Shown: positions 24,266-34,742, counted from the first letter of the stretch. The stretch is DNA of 64,000 bases from Brachionus manjavacas (GCA_019054805.1 JAHQIY010000006.1:5890001-5954000), one strand, 5' to 3'. A program made the numbers and translations. Notes: generated by a model from the letters alone, not told the origin.

Positions 24266-24529
24266 AACAGTTTGACTTTAACTTTTAAGTTAAAGTTAAA
24301 CTTTAATTTTGACTTAAATTTTGATTTTTTATAAATGAATAAATTGCTTTGTTTTTCATATTGAGAAAATTTTGATATTATTTAAATTGGCTTGGTATTC
24401 AAAAGTGAATTATTCGTTATATGAGAAAAAATCTAATTCAGTTTTTAGGCATTCTTTTATTTTTTAAAAAGTAAAAATAAGTTCCCTTTACTGGCTTTTA
24501 TTTATTTCTTTTTCCAAAAAATTTCATAC

Positions 24530-24602
24530 TGGCAACTTGAGGACCTGTTGAGCGAGTTCTTTCATCTTCTGGTTACAACAACCGTCCCCATTGATTAAAG
24601 AT
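24530..24602 (-). other. Exon-like segment ending FFGKR-NK
   Basis: A small piece with clearly higher GC than its surroundings can be read on the minus strand after an AG acceptor as DERTRSTGPQVASMKFFGKR plus NK and a stop. An AATAAA overlaps the stop region. FFGKR is the form of an amidation and dibasic cleavage site of neuropeptide precursors. I see no matching upstream exon with a signal peptide. It could be the last exon of an unseen gene, an alternative tail of the GPCR next door, or chance. Confidence 0.25.
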
Positions 24603-24994
24603 GAACCCACCAAATTTAGAACAATTTAAAATTATTACAATGTTACTTAAATCAATTGTTACTTGAAGCATAACTATTTAAAAATTATTAAATAAAAAAA
24701 CTAGCAAAACATCAATTTTCTTTTAATTTTTTAAAAAAATTAAATTTTGAAGCATCAATTAATTAAAAAATAATATTTAAAAAGTCAAAGTCAACTTTTT
24801 CTTTGACTTTTGACCAACTCTATAAATTAAGCAAGACTTGTGACAGATGACATTTGAAATGACAAAGTGAATTCAATAATTCCAGTTTTCAATTGGTCAC
24901 ATTTTCGTTTCTTGTACATTTATGATTTAAGTCAAAATAAATTATCTTTGAAATAATAATTTAGAAATTTCTTCTTCATGATAGAAAACTAAAT
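24603..24994. other. Spacer downstream of the GPCR gene
   Basis: AT-rich sequence with a short direct and inverted AAAGTCAA motif cluster near 24780-24820. No exon seen. Confidence 0.5.
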
Positions 24995-27217
24995 CTAAGA
25001 CTTTAAAGCTTCTTTGCTATATTTGAGATTTTTTTTCCTAAATATAAAAACACAAATGATTGCTTTGAATTTTTTGTTTAAAAAATAATTAATAAAAAAT
25101 TGAGCAATAAATGTTGAATTAATTAAAATTAAATACAACCAAAACACGTGACTAACTACTTCTCCACTAATCAAATGCAAAATAGCGCCATTTTCTATAA
25201 AATACTGATTTATTTCAATATAACTGAGCAAAAAACTTGGAATACGAGTGATTATCATTGAAATACTATTTACTATTATCAATAAGACAATTTTTTTTAA
25301 AAAATTTTCCGATTTTACCAATTTTATTCTATCATTTTTGAGCAGTTTTTTCTTTTTAGAACTTTGTAAATAAATAAAAATTACAAGTTTTAGATTAATG
25401 GTTAATATTATTAGACAAATGAGAATATAAAATAGGTCTTGAATAAGATTAAACTTGAATCTTAGGGAATAATACCAATTAAAGTTAGTTGATTGAAAGC
25501 CAAAAAAATCAATGAGATAAAAGTTCAATATAAATCCCAATGAAAGTATACACGGAAGCATTACAGAATAGACTTTTGACAAAACGCTGAATTTCTTATG
25601 AATTTTTTTGTTCGTAATGAACAAATACCTTTCTAAAACAACAAGAAAATTGGTCAAAACTGCACATGTAATGGATGTGTAGCTAATTAAATTTATTATC
25701 TCATATTTTAGGAAGAAAACGATTTTTTCTTTTGAGCGATAGTCCATTTCGCATGAAATATCCTCGAAAAAAGTCAAAAAATCAAACGAAAAGCTAGCAC
25801 TCACATTAATAATTAAGGTTGATGTTGAAACTAGTTCAAAAAAATTCTGAATTTTTAAAAACTTAAACATTGTTTCTTTTAAATCAGCTTTGGTCAGTGC
25901 ATAAATGCTGGACACATATATCGGCAGTCCGATCAAAATGATCAAGTACATGAGAAAAATTTCGAGTAGCTTAATGGGGCAAGAAGATTTTAGAAACATG
26001 TCACAATTAAAGTGGAAGTCGCTTTGGACAGCCTGAACTCCGCACTGGGCCAACTTGTTGGTAAAATTGCATTCGGCAATTCTTTGCTCAATGTTTTGGA
26101 AGCATTTTCGAACAGTTGCTGTTTTCATTGATAGAGGCGTTAGCTCGTCTATAAAATAACTTTCTAGCTTATAGTTAATCAAGAGCCATGTCAATGTGCA
26201 TGTGCATTCCATGTCAACTTTTGAGTGTATGATTGGAAACACATAATGTTGGTGCGGAAAATAAATAAAATTACAAAAATCCCGGTCTGGGTATTCATAA
26301 TCTTCGTTTAGATCTTCTAAAATCAAATACAATTTAGAAAAAGTTGTGTTTATTAATTTCATTTTTTTGAAATTGTTACACTCATTAAAATTTTCTAATT
26401 GAGAATATCTATTTAGACTAAGCATCCATTTGTTGTCTGAATTGAGCAGAAATTGTTCCATGTTGCCAAGCTGAAAAAGCAATTGTCTCATTTGAGAAAT
26501 GTCGGAAAAAGCATCTTCATCAATTTGGTCCAAATTGGATTCTAGAAATGAAACGTAGAGAGTTGAACTATGAAGCAGAGAAATAAAAAGACTCTTTTTA
26601 ATACTTTTGTTATAATTTCTGAATTCTATTTTTTCCACAGAACTTAAAAATATGTACTCAAAATATTCGTTTAGTGGTAAATCATAATAAGCAGGAAGGC
26701 AATTCATGTGGTCAAAACTAACAGATTTTAAGTATAAGTTAAAGTAGAAAATTGGACATGATCGCTGAGGGTAAGTCACATTTGACAATTTGATAAAATG
26801 GTCTTGACCATCGTTGGCAAAATGAAAGTTTTGTGTAAAATATTTCACTGATGCCAGGCAATTGCTTTCTTCCGAAAGGCTTTGACCATTCAAGTAAAAC
26901 TCCATGTGACTGTGTTCAATGTAGACGTTTCTAAAATTGTTCAAAATTGACCGAGAATAGTTAAGATGAAATTGTGACACATGTTTTAAAATTAAAGTCG
27001 TGTTTTTTAAGAATTCAAAATTTGAGTTTAACAGGCCAAAATTGAGCTGATTAAACATTAAATCAATAGTCACTGTTTCATAGTTGATTAATGATTGAAC
27101 AAACTGGTTTTCAATAGAAAAACTGGAATTTGATTTACAGTAAATTTCGAAAAGCGTAGAAAAGCATTTGGATTCTACGGTAACAGTTAAGCATAAAATG
27201 TAATAAAAAAAATGCAT
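24995..27217 (-). CDS. Seven-transmembrane receptor with LRR-like ectodomain
   Basis: A single uninterrupted exon encodes 740 residues. A signal peptide is likely at residues 1-16 (FFYYILCLTVTVES). A roughly 390-residue extracellular part follows. Its last section, CTCTLTWLL near residue 330, resembles the cysteine-rich C-terminal cap of leucine-rich-repeat domains (C-x-C-x-x-x-WL), and leucine/phenylalanine spacing upstream is LRR-like but degenerate. Seven hydrophobic segments span about 414 to 712. The end of helix 3 reads LERYLFI where rhodopsin-class receptors have DRY, and helix 7 with the region after it reads LINSTFIAQFFINYFLNKKFK. This suggests a class A receptor, possibly related to leucine-rich-repeat receptors. 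Ligand and G-protein coupling are unknown. The gene lacks introns, unlike its neighbours. Confidence 0.75.
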   Translation of the reverse strand: MHFFYYILCLTVTVESKCFSTLFEIYCKSNSSFSIENQFVQSLINYETVTIDLMFNQLNFGLLNSNFEFLKNTTLILKHVSQFHLNYSRSILNNFRNVYIEHSHMEFYLNGQSLSEESNCLASVKYFTQNFHFANDGQDHFIKLSNVTYPQRSCPIFYFNLYLKSVSFDHMNCLPAYYDLPLNEYFEYIFLSSVEKIEFRNYNKSIKKSLFISLLHSSTLYVSFLESNLDQIDEDAFSDISQMRQLLFQLGNMEQFLLNSDNKWMLSLNRYSQLENFNECNNFKKMKLINTTFSKLYLILEDLNEDYEYPDRDFCNFIYFPHQHYVFPIIHSKVDMECTCTLTWLLINYKLESYFIDELTPLSMKTATVRKCFQNIEQRIAECNFTNKLAQCGVQAVQSDFHFNCDMFLKSSCPIKLLEIFLMYLIILIGLPIYVSSIYALTKADLKETMFKFLKIQNFFELVSTSTLIINVSASFSFDFLTFFEDISCEMDYRSKEKIVFFLKYEIINLISYTSITCAVLTNFLVVLERYLFITNKKIHKKFSVLSKVYSVMLPCILSLGFILNFYLIDFFGFQSTNFNWYYSLRFKFNLIQDLFYILICLIILTINLKLVIFIYLQSSKKKKLLKNDRIKLVKSENFLKKIVLLIIVNSISMIITRIPSFLLSYIEINQYFIENGAILHLISGEVVSHVFWLYLILINSTFIAQFFINYFLNKKFKAIICVFIFRKKNLKYSKEALKS

Positions 27218-27598
27218 TTTTTATTTGAGAATAGAAAAACAAATGTTCAAATACTTTTATTTAATGAAAATAAGAAAATAACGCTTTGCTAATATTTTAT
27301 TTCTAATCTTTGAAAAATAAAATTCAATCATTGAGCAGACAAAAACAAGATTTTCTTTCCTATTTTTCCTATTGAGATAATTATGATTTAGATTTAATTG
27401 TGAAAAATGGTAAAATAGATATTATTTTCAGGAGATAATGAACATATTGAATTTCGAAAGATAGCTGATAGATTAAATAATCTTAAATTGAGATAAAGAT
27501 AGGATTTGTTATTTGAAAAAATACACAATAATAGTAACAGAGACTGTTGTTTTTTTAGACAAGAAAATTTAAAAAAAAAATTTTCGATTAAGTACAAG
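27218..27598. other. Spacer between GPCR and DNA transposon
   Basis: Upstream region of the GPCR gene, AT-rich, with no exon or clear core promoter. It ends at the left terminus of the transposon. Confidence 0.5.
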
Positions 27599-27780
27599 CC
27601 CGAGAAAAAAATTACGCGTTATTAAGACGTGTTTTAACGTGTAATTTTATACATTTAAACGCGTAAATTAATGCGTTTTTTGACATATTTTTTTAATTAA
27701 GAATCGTTACGCCTTTTTTTCGTTCAAACGCATTTTGACTATTTAAATAAATCGCATATAAACGCTCCCTTAAATCTTTT
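27599..27780. repeat. Left terminal and subterminal repeats of the transposon
   Basis: The terminal CCCGAG is followed within 180 bp by repeated ACGCGTTA, TTAACGTG, AAACGCG, ATGCGTTT, TTACGCC and AAACGC motifs in both orientations, while CG dinucleotides are rare elsewhere in the region. These are candidate binding sites for transposon-encoded proteins. Confidence 0.6.
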
Positions 27781-27988
27781 TTTTTTAAATATTTGGCCTA
27801 ATTTTGATTAATCTATTAAATCCAATTATTATAAGGTATCAATTTAAGATTTTTAAGTAGTTTTCAATTAGGGAATTATAATGTAATTAAGAGAGAAATG
27901 TTTTTTAGATAAGTGTTTATTTCAAAATAAAAATTATTTTTATAAATTCATTTAATTGGAAAAAAAATTAATCAAGATAAAAAACAAA

Positions 27989-29578
27989 TTATGAATCAAT
28001 CGAAAACAATCGTTTCAAATTGAATTTGATAGAACGGCCTTTTCTATTGAAGTCACTAACAACAGACTTCCAAATAAGGTCATGTTTTTCTGCTGGTATT
28101 GTCTTGTACTTATACACAAGTGCTTCTTAAATAAAAAATAACAATAAAAATAAAAATTATTAATTGATAATTTACCTCTTAAAAACTTAACACGGTTAGG
28201 CGAGCAGGGTGGTCTAGACGTCTTATTTGATGCTATTAAAACACAGTTTTTTATTTCATCTTCCGAAAATAAAATTTTGCAACACTCTATCGCCCATTCC
28301 TTTGGTTTTTTTCCATATACATCTTTTATTAGGTCTTTGTTTTTATATACCTTAAAAAAATAAAATAAAATTTAATCTGGCAAAAAATTAGTGAGACTCA
28401 TTTTCTAAGTCTTTCCTATTTTTCTACCTTTACTTTTTTACTATTCAATTAAGATGTGCTTTTTTATATTTTTCTTTTTTTTCTTTTTATTTAACTCACT
28501 TATTATTTAGATATCCCAATACAATTTATCATTTTATTCCTATTATATTAAATAAAAACGGAACAATTAGAACTAAAAAATTTCAATTAATTCAGAACAT
28601 AAAATTTTACTAATTTTTCTTAAAGTCTTTAAGCACTGACGGCGGCTTTTGTATCTTTCCTTGGCCTTTTGGAATAATAAAAATTTTAAAATTTTCTTTT
28701 AATTTTTGGAAACTTTAAAATTTACTTCTCCTATAAAGCAGGTTAATTGATTTAATAAATAAAATAAAATAATTTATATCTTACAAAAGTTTTCTCTCCA
28801 GCTGAATTTTGAATATCAAGTATTTTCTTCATTAGAATATCATATTCTTGCTTCTGTTCAGTGAACTTAGTATAAATTTGTTTAGTAAACAAATCAAAAG
28901 TATCATTTGTGATCGGTTGTGCAAATGAATCGGTTGTGAGTTTAGAAATTGAAATTGAAGAAGATGAGCATGGACCAAAACATTTATCAAAAAGATCAGT
29001 CTCCGTTATTAATTTTGGAATTCGCTCTTTTTCTTGAATTGAATTCTGTGACTTTAAACAAACCTGATTTTCTAAAAAAAGAAAATTAATATTATCCAGA
29101 AGCAATATGTAATTCTTTACTAGCCTTTTTCAACTTCACTTTCATCGGTTGTCTTTAGCGGCAAATTGAATGAATATTTTTCAGCCATTTTCTGGACATA
29201 ATCTAGTGACCCTAAAATAATTTCTAAAGTAAAAAAATTGTTATGTAATAAATAAACATTACCCTTTTTAAGAATTTTGACTTGATATAATTTAGAATAG
29301 TGTTTTACCTTTCCAAAAAAACTGTCTTTTTTATCTAAAATAACTAAACGTTCTGATACAATATCAAATCTATTAGGACTTGAAATAAACTGGACCAAGT
29401 AAAATATTCCATTGTCCTCATTATCGTCATCATTATCTTGGTTTAATTTTTTCCTCATAAATTTTTCGGTTTTTGGAGTCTTTGATTTGCTTGCTATTGG
29501 TAAATTATCATCATCTTCACTTTCACTTAATATTAGAGTTCTTCTATGTTTTCTCTTTACCGGAGTAGAAAAGGACAT
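27989..29578 (-). CDS. BEN-domain-like protein of the transposon
   Basis: Five exons can be joined: from the ATG at 29578 to about 29275, then about 29122-29234, about 28796-29072, 28177-28351 and 27989-28127. The junction between exons 2 and 3 needs a GC-AG intron; the others are GT-AG. The N-terminus is charged and low-complexity (SESEDDD, nuclear-signal-like KRKHRR). A small domain follows with YLVQFISSP and YQVKILKK, as in the leading region of many BEN proteins. The last two exons read WAIECCKILFSEDEIKNC, SRPPCSPNRVKFLREAL and WKSVVSDFN, which fits the BEN fold pattern (L-F-x-x-E-L, a basic patch before P-L-x-P-x-x-V-x-x-I-R, then W-x-x-x-V-x-x-I-N). BEN domains bind DNA or chromatin, so a role at the element's ends is plausible. 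Identification is by eye only. Confidence 0.5.
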
Positions 29579-29866
29579 TTAAATCTAAGAAAATTGAAAA
29601 TTTTTTTATAGTTTTTTTAGTGATGTTTTTAGCTTATGCTTTTTATAAAATATAGAATTATAAATTCTTCGATTTTTAATCCTACAATAAGCTTAAAGTA
29701 ATAAGTAAAAAGATAAAAGTTTGCTAAATGCTTTTTAGGTTGCTCTTATTTGTATTAACGCTCCCAAGATTTTAAGTTTTCTGTTAAATTTCAATTATTA
29801 ATTGATCATGACATATTTTTTGTCTTAAAAGTTTCAATTTCTTTTTAGAAAACAATTTGGCTAAAA
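29579..29866. promoter_or_regulatory. Shared spacer between the two divergent transposon genes
   Basis: The 288 bp between the two start codons must hold both promoters. It contains TATAAAATATAG near 29643 and a polypyrimidine AG (about 29848) just before the transposase ATG, which could be the acceptor of a leader intron. No other element is certain. Confidence 0.35.
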
Positions 29867-32514
29867 ATGGAAGAAAATAGAGAGAATAATAAAGACCAAG
29901 AAAAAAATATCAGACAAAATCTAAAACAAAAAAATATCGAGAAAAAAGAAAGGCGGATTTAGCAATTATAGACCATCAGATTGATAACGAAATTTTTACA
30001 AAGAAAACATGTTTAACTGAATCTAATGATTTTAATTATGAATCACCATCTACATCTGAAGAAAAGAATTTAATTATTTCCAATGAGGTTCAATCTAATT
30101 TAACATATAGCACCAAAAATTCATATATTGAAGAATCAAGTGAAAGGTTCAATCTTTAATAACAAAAATATTTTTGCTTAATTTTTCTTATTTACAGTGA
30201 TGAGAGTTTTGTTGAAGATTACAAATTTTCAAATAAAACCGATCTAATTTATCCCTATTCTATGATCACAAAAGAAGATTTTGTTATTCTTTTAGAGTCT
30301 ACAATGGATAAGATAGGAGTTGCAGAAACTAACAGAGATAAACTTTACAAATTTATCAAACTCATACTTCCAAGAGAGAGCAATATTCCAGACTCGTACA
30401 ACATAATACGACAAAGCTTTAGAAAAAATCAAAAAATAATTACAACTTTTATATGCTCATTTTGTAAAAACGAAATCAAGAAAGTAAATTCTAAAACAAC
30501 TTGCCATAATGATACATGCACCTTTAATAGACAAATAAAAAAGAAATCAATTATTAAAATTTTTAATTCATGTGTCAAAGATCAAATTAAATTAATTCTT
30601 GATAACCATTATGACACTATTTTAAATTATCAAAGTAAGTGAAAATAAAACTTCGAATTTACATATAAAAAATTTATTTTTCAGATGAAAAAATAAAGCA
30701 GAAAAATCAAATTTTTAGTGATATTATTACTGGAAATATTTATAAATTTGAACCAGGAGTTTTGAATTTAATTTTATTTGCAGATGCCGTTAGTTACAAT
30801 AAATCAAGTAACAATTCTATATGGACATTGATGTCTTCAGTTGCTGAATTGCCTCCTCTCTTGCGGGGATCTTTTGAAAACATAATTATTCATTCTTCTT
30901 GGAGTGGATCAAGTCTGGATTTTAATTTATGGCTCAAAAAATATAATAGTGAAATAGATGATATCATCTTAAATGGAATTCAATGGTGTGAAAAGAAAAT
31001 AAATATCAAGATTTTAGGATTTATTTCAGATTCTCCCGCTCGATCAAAAGCTTGCAATTCTAACCAATTTAATGGCTACTATGGGTGCATCAAATGTCTT
31101 CATCCTGGTCAAAGAATTAACAATGTTATGGTGTATCCTGTATTACCTAATATTTTTAATAGAACACATGAAACATATTGTAAACAGGTTGAGAGAGCAA
31201 ATTCTACAAAAATTTGTATAGAAGGGGTCAAAGGTTTTTCTTATTTATCAAACTGGATAAAAATACCTGATAATGTGATAATTGACTACATGCATCTGAG
31301 TCTGATTGGTACATTCAAGAAAATGTTCAACAGCTTTTTTGATAGAAATAACTGGCACCATAATTTTTATCTAGGTAAATCTTTTTAATTAAAGATAGTG
31401 AAATTCTAAAAATTTTTATTAAATAACAGGAAAAGTTATAAATTTTATTGATAATCGTCTAATGAATGTTAAACTACCTACTGAAATAAAGAGAAAAACA
31501 AGACCAATTGAAGATAGACATTTTTATAAAGCTAATGAATTTAGGACAATTTTATTCTATCTTTCATTCGGAATCTTCAAAGGCATTTTAAAAGATATAT
31601 ATTTAATGAATTTATTGAAGTTTGTTATTTTCATGAGACTTTTGTGTCAAGATGAAATAACTAAAGAAGAATTAAACGATGCTCAAAAAATAATTATTGA
31701 TTTTATCACGGAATTTGAATCTCTTTACGGTCAAATAAATATGACATCAAATCTTCACACTCATATTCACCTCCCAGAACAAGTAAAAAATTTTGGACCT
31801 TTAAACAAAACGTCATGCTTTCCTTTTGAAAATGTTTTCAAAATGACACGTGATCTGTTTTACGGTACAAGAAATTATGAAGGACAAATAATCATGAATT
31901 TTGACCGAAGAAAGAATATAAGAGCAAAAATCAAAGCATTTAGTGATGAAGCTAAAAATGTTGAAATTCAATCTTATCTAAAAAATGAAATCTCTAATAT
32001 TAAATCATGTTTCACCAAAAATCAATTAATAAATCCGCATCAAGTAGATTATTTTCAGTTAGTGGCTTTAGAAAAACAATTAATAGATGAATTTTGTCAA
32101 AAAAATCATATAATTAAAAATAATATAACCATTCTTAAAAGTAATAGAGCTTTATTCAATAAATTAGAGTATCATTCTGTTGATTATGACAGGAGGTTTG
32201 AATCTTTAAACAACAACTTAATACAATATGAAAATGAAAAATCCTTGCTCTATGGCTGTATCATTCGTTTTTTTTCTATTAATGAGTCTTGTTTTGTTTT
32301 GGTAAAAAAATTTAAACAAAATAAAAAAGACTGTTTTTATAATAATTTTAGTATTGAATGCTCAAAATATATAGACAAGTTTTTTCAAATAGGAGAATTT
32401 GTTGAAATATTTGAGCTAATAAAATTGGAAAGGATCAGTCGTCGCTGTATTTCAGTTAGTACAGATAATGGTCTAGTAATAAGCCCAACAAATGATTTAA
32501 CAGAATTTGATTGA
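29867..32514 (+). CDS. Tnp2/CACTA-like DDE transposase
   Basis: Four exons, about 29867-30148, 30199-30637, 30685-31374 and 31430-32514, give a protein of some 830 residues. The frame is continuous except for a one-base shortfall in the A-run at 29928-29934, which shifts the first exon. In order: charged N-terminus; a zinc-binding motif ICSFCKNE with TTCHNDTC; the catalytic region FADAVSYNKSSNNSIW (first acidic residue), ISDSPARSKACN (second), NGYYGCIKCLHPG; and a C-terminal block HTHIHLPEQVKNFGPL with TSCFPFENVFK (third acidic residue) and YGTRNYEGQI. The last block matches the DUF4218-type region found in Tnp2 transposases of CACTA/EnSpm elements. It should catalyse cut-and-paste excision of this element. 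Confidence 0.8.
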
Positions 32515-32559
32515 ATCTTTTATACTAAAAATTTTTTTATTTGAATTTTTCATTTTTCA

Positions 32560-32730
32560 TTATTTTAATATAAATAAACGCGATTTAACTTCACGATTTT
32601 AAACATTTTTTCAGTGAATAAAAAAATAACATATATTTTCCAAAAAACTAGTAAAATGTATAACGTTTTTTAACGTTTTTTCAATAAACGCGACTTAACT
32701 CGACAAAAAACGCGTTTTTTTTTTCTCGGG
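32560..32730. repeat. Right terminal and subterminal repeats of the transposon
   Basis: Motifs TAAACGCGA, AACGTTTTTT (twice), TAAACGCGACTTAACTCGAC and ACGCGTTT run up to the terminal CTCGGG. They mirror the left end in content though not in exact order. Confidence 0.6.
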
Positions 32731-32829
32731 AGTGCTTGCTTGAAAAAAAGTTGTAATCTTTTACACAATTTTACCATTTTTTAAAAAAAAAAATGAAATA
32801 TTGCTTTTCTTCAGAAATTGAAACAAAAA

Positions 32830-32939
32830 ATGGTTTTTAGTGAAGTTCATTACAAAATCAGAAAAAAAGGTAATGAAAGTGTCAACTTGGTTTCTGCCCA
32901 AGAGCTGCTGAGCTCGGCTACGCAGGAGATCAACAAACC
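32830..32939 (+). other. Orphan first coding exon
   Basis: An ATG opens 36 codons beginning MVFSEVHYKIRKKG and including SVNLVSAQELLSSATQEI, ending exactly at a strong GTAAGT donor at 32940. Codon use is richer in G and C than the surroundings, which favours a genuine exon. No continuing exon is visible before CFAP46, so the rest may have been lost or displaced. Eighteen bases inside it (ATGAAAGTGTCAACTTGG, about 32873-32890) return in reverse complement about 110 bp downstream. I do not recognise the protein. Confidence 0.4.
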
Positions 32940-32940
32940 G

Positions 32941-33415
32941 TAAGTAATAAGCAATGAAAAAAAATTTTTAAGTCATTGACTTGACTTGACTTAAGACTAC
33001 CAAGTTGACACTTTCATCCACTGAACGAAATTCCAAGAAAGTGTTTATTTCTTTTCTCAAATGAATGTATTCCGATGATTTTTATTTTTAATTTTTTCTG
33101 AAATTTTTAAATAATAAAAAGCTCTTTAATTTGTCTAGGAACAAAATTTATTTAAAGCTCTATTTAAATTTATAAAAATTATTAATGATTTTTTTTGGAT
33201 TAATTAAAGAATCATATTTATTTTTTAGTTTTAAAATCAGAAATTTAGTTGACTTGACTAAACTTCACTAAGAAAAAAAAAAAAATTTTAAGTCATGACT
33301 TTGATTTAAATTTTTATGACTTAGACTTAAAACTGTGACTTAAAAACAAGTCTGGTTCGAGTCAAGTGCTTTTTGCAGAGATTTTAAGTCATTGACTTGA
33401 CTTTAAAAAAAAATT
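32941..33415. repeat. AAGTC-rich repeat region, dispersed family
   Basis: TTGACTTGACTTAAGAC and similar strings recur at 32965-33000, 33320-33355 and 33380-33405. The string GACTTAAAACTGTGACTTAA at 33324 and the following ACAAGTCT are matched at 57497-57526 with few differences, so the segment belongs to a repeat present at least twice in the window. Confidence 0.5.
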
Positions 33416-33419
33416 TACA

Positions 33420-33640
33420 CGCTAAACTTTATCAAATGCTTTTTCAGCATCTAAAGACGCGATTCTACAACAAGAACGCTTAATAGCATTGTTTTGTATT
33501 GTCTCTTTCACTCCAAAAATGGCATGATTGCAAGAGGTATTTTTTCTAAATCCAAACTTGTTTTTACAAATACGATTTAGAGTTGGAGAATTAACTAATT
33601 TTTAGTATTTAAGCTAGACAATTAATTTAACACCTCTGAG
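33420..33640 (-). pseudogene. LINE reverse-transcriptase fragment
   Basis: The minus strand reads FGFRKNTSCNHAIFGVKE (family: FGFRKG-x-S-T-x-D-A-I) and then RIASLDAEKAFDKV followed by TAG where the family has tryptophan. It covers only the fingers-palm boundary of an RT. It resembles the relic at 9292 (DASKAFDKV) more than the LINE at 23130 (DFAKAFDTV), so it may be of that type. Confidence 0.7.
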
Positions 33641-34439
33641 ATTAACCCCATTCTTAAAGACCCGTCTAAAAGCAACATTGATACAGGGAACATAAACCCA
33701 TTTACATATCAAACGGGTTTGTGAAGTTCATTTCAATTCGATCTTTCAATTCAGAAAAACTTGAATAACTTTTTTACTAAAAAAAATAATGCAGTTTGTA
33801 AAATACTTAATTATAAGCAAATTTGCTTAATCCGAAAATATTTGTCTGCAAAATACTCAATTTATTTATTAACATAAGAAAGCCTCAACTAGGGCGATTT
33901 TGGGAGTTGGAGCGTCAATCGTGGACTTCCAGTACTCTTATTGAAATTAATAGTATATTTACAATTGTACAAAAGTAATAATAAAATTTGTCTTATAATA
34001 TTATTATACAAAATTCGCAATTGCCTGAGCAATATAGACCCGAAGATTGTACAAGACAATGCCAAGACTGTTCGCTCTAGGCTCGATATCATACATTGTC
34101 ATGGAGTTCAATGCCTTAACTGATATTATTTTTTCAAAATCTGAGGGTTCAGATATAATTTTAAAAAAATTTAAGATTAAATTTTTTTTAATTTTTTTAC
34201 CAAATATCAATTTATTTGTTTTTGGTTTAAAAAAAGGATAGTAAAGATTAGCTAAAATTTTTGTTTCAGCAAATAAATTTACTTTAAAGTTAACAAAAAA
34301 ACTTATTTTTTAATTATTAAACAATAAAAATATCACTTTATTATTTTATTCAACCGTTAAATATCAAAAAGAGTTGATTATAAGGATAAGAGATTGCGAA
34401 TTTATAAATTCACATCCAGATTTTACAAACTCGTACTTA

Positions 34440-34605
34440 GAATTAGAAATTTGAAGTACGAGGATCGCTTTGCAGTCTTGAGCTCAAATCGCTCCAAGAA
34501 CTTCGAACAAGAGGCGATTGGAACCAATTATTTAAACTAAATAATGGAATCAACGATATAACTTGAGTGAAGTCTCTTGTGAAATCTCTCACTATCTCAA
34601 ACTGG
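34440..34605 (+). pseudogene. LINE ORF2 C-terminal scrap
   Basis: One frame reads LELKSLQELRTRGDWNQLFK followed by LNNGINDIT, matching the conserved LINE tail L-x-x-L-x-x-RR-x-RGD-(L/M)-I-Q-x-(F/Y)-K-x-x-NG-x-x-x-I-x-W. The next codon, tryptophan in the family, is TGA. Nothing else of the element is readable. Confidence 0.6.
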
Positions 34606-34742
34606 ACCTGTCCGAGAAATAAGAGTAGACAATATTATTATAAGTTTCCTTTTTTACTTAAATTTTAATTAGATATTTTTCTTATTCAATTTTTCTAAAG
34701 TCATTTAAGATTTTATTAATTTTAGATAATATTAAAAACAAA

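Larger units (their letters stand above)
27599..32730. mobile_element. Two-gene CACTA/Tnp2-like DNA transposon
   Basis: About 5.13 kb, bounded by short terminal inverted repeats. The left end begins CCCGAGAAAAAAATTACGCG at 27599 and the right end, read inward, begins CCCGAGAAAAAAAAACGCG at 32730. The dinucleotide AG flanks both sides, a possible 2-bp target duplication. The subterminal 150-180 bp at each end are full of ACGCGTT, AAACGCG and AACGTTTT motifs, which recalls the repeated subterminal binding sites of plant CACTA elements. Inside are two divergent multi-exon genes, a BEN-like protein on the minus strand and a Tnp2-like transposase on the plus strand, sharing a 288-bp spacer. The copy looks young because both genes remain almost entirely open. 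Confidence 0.75.

Noticed and set aside
33889..34241. Four overlapping 60-70 codon frames on both strands
   Set aside because: Several frames open at once with none favoured; possibly more LINE debris, but no motif can be read.
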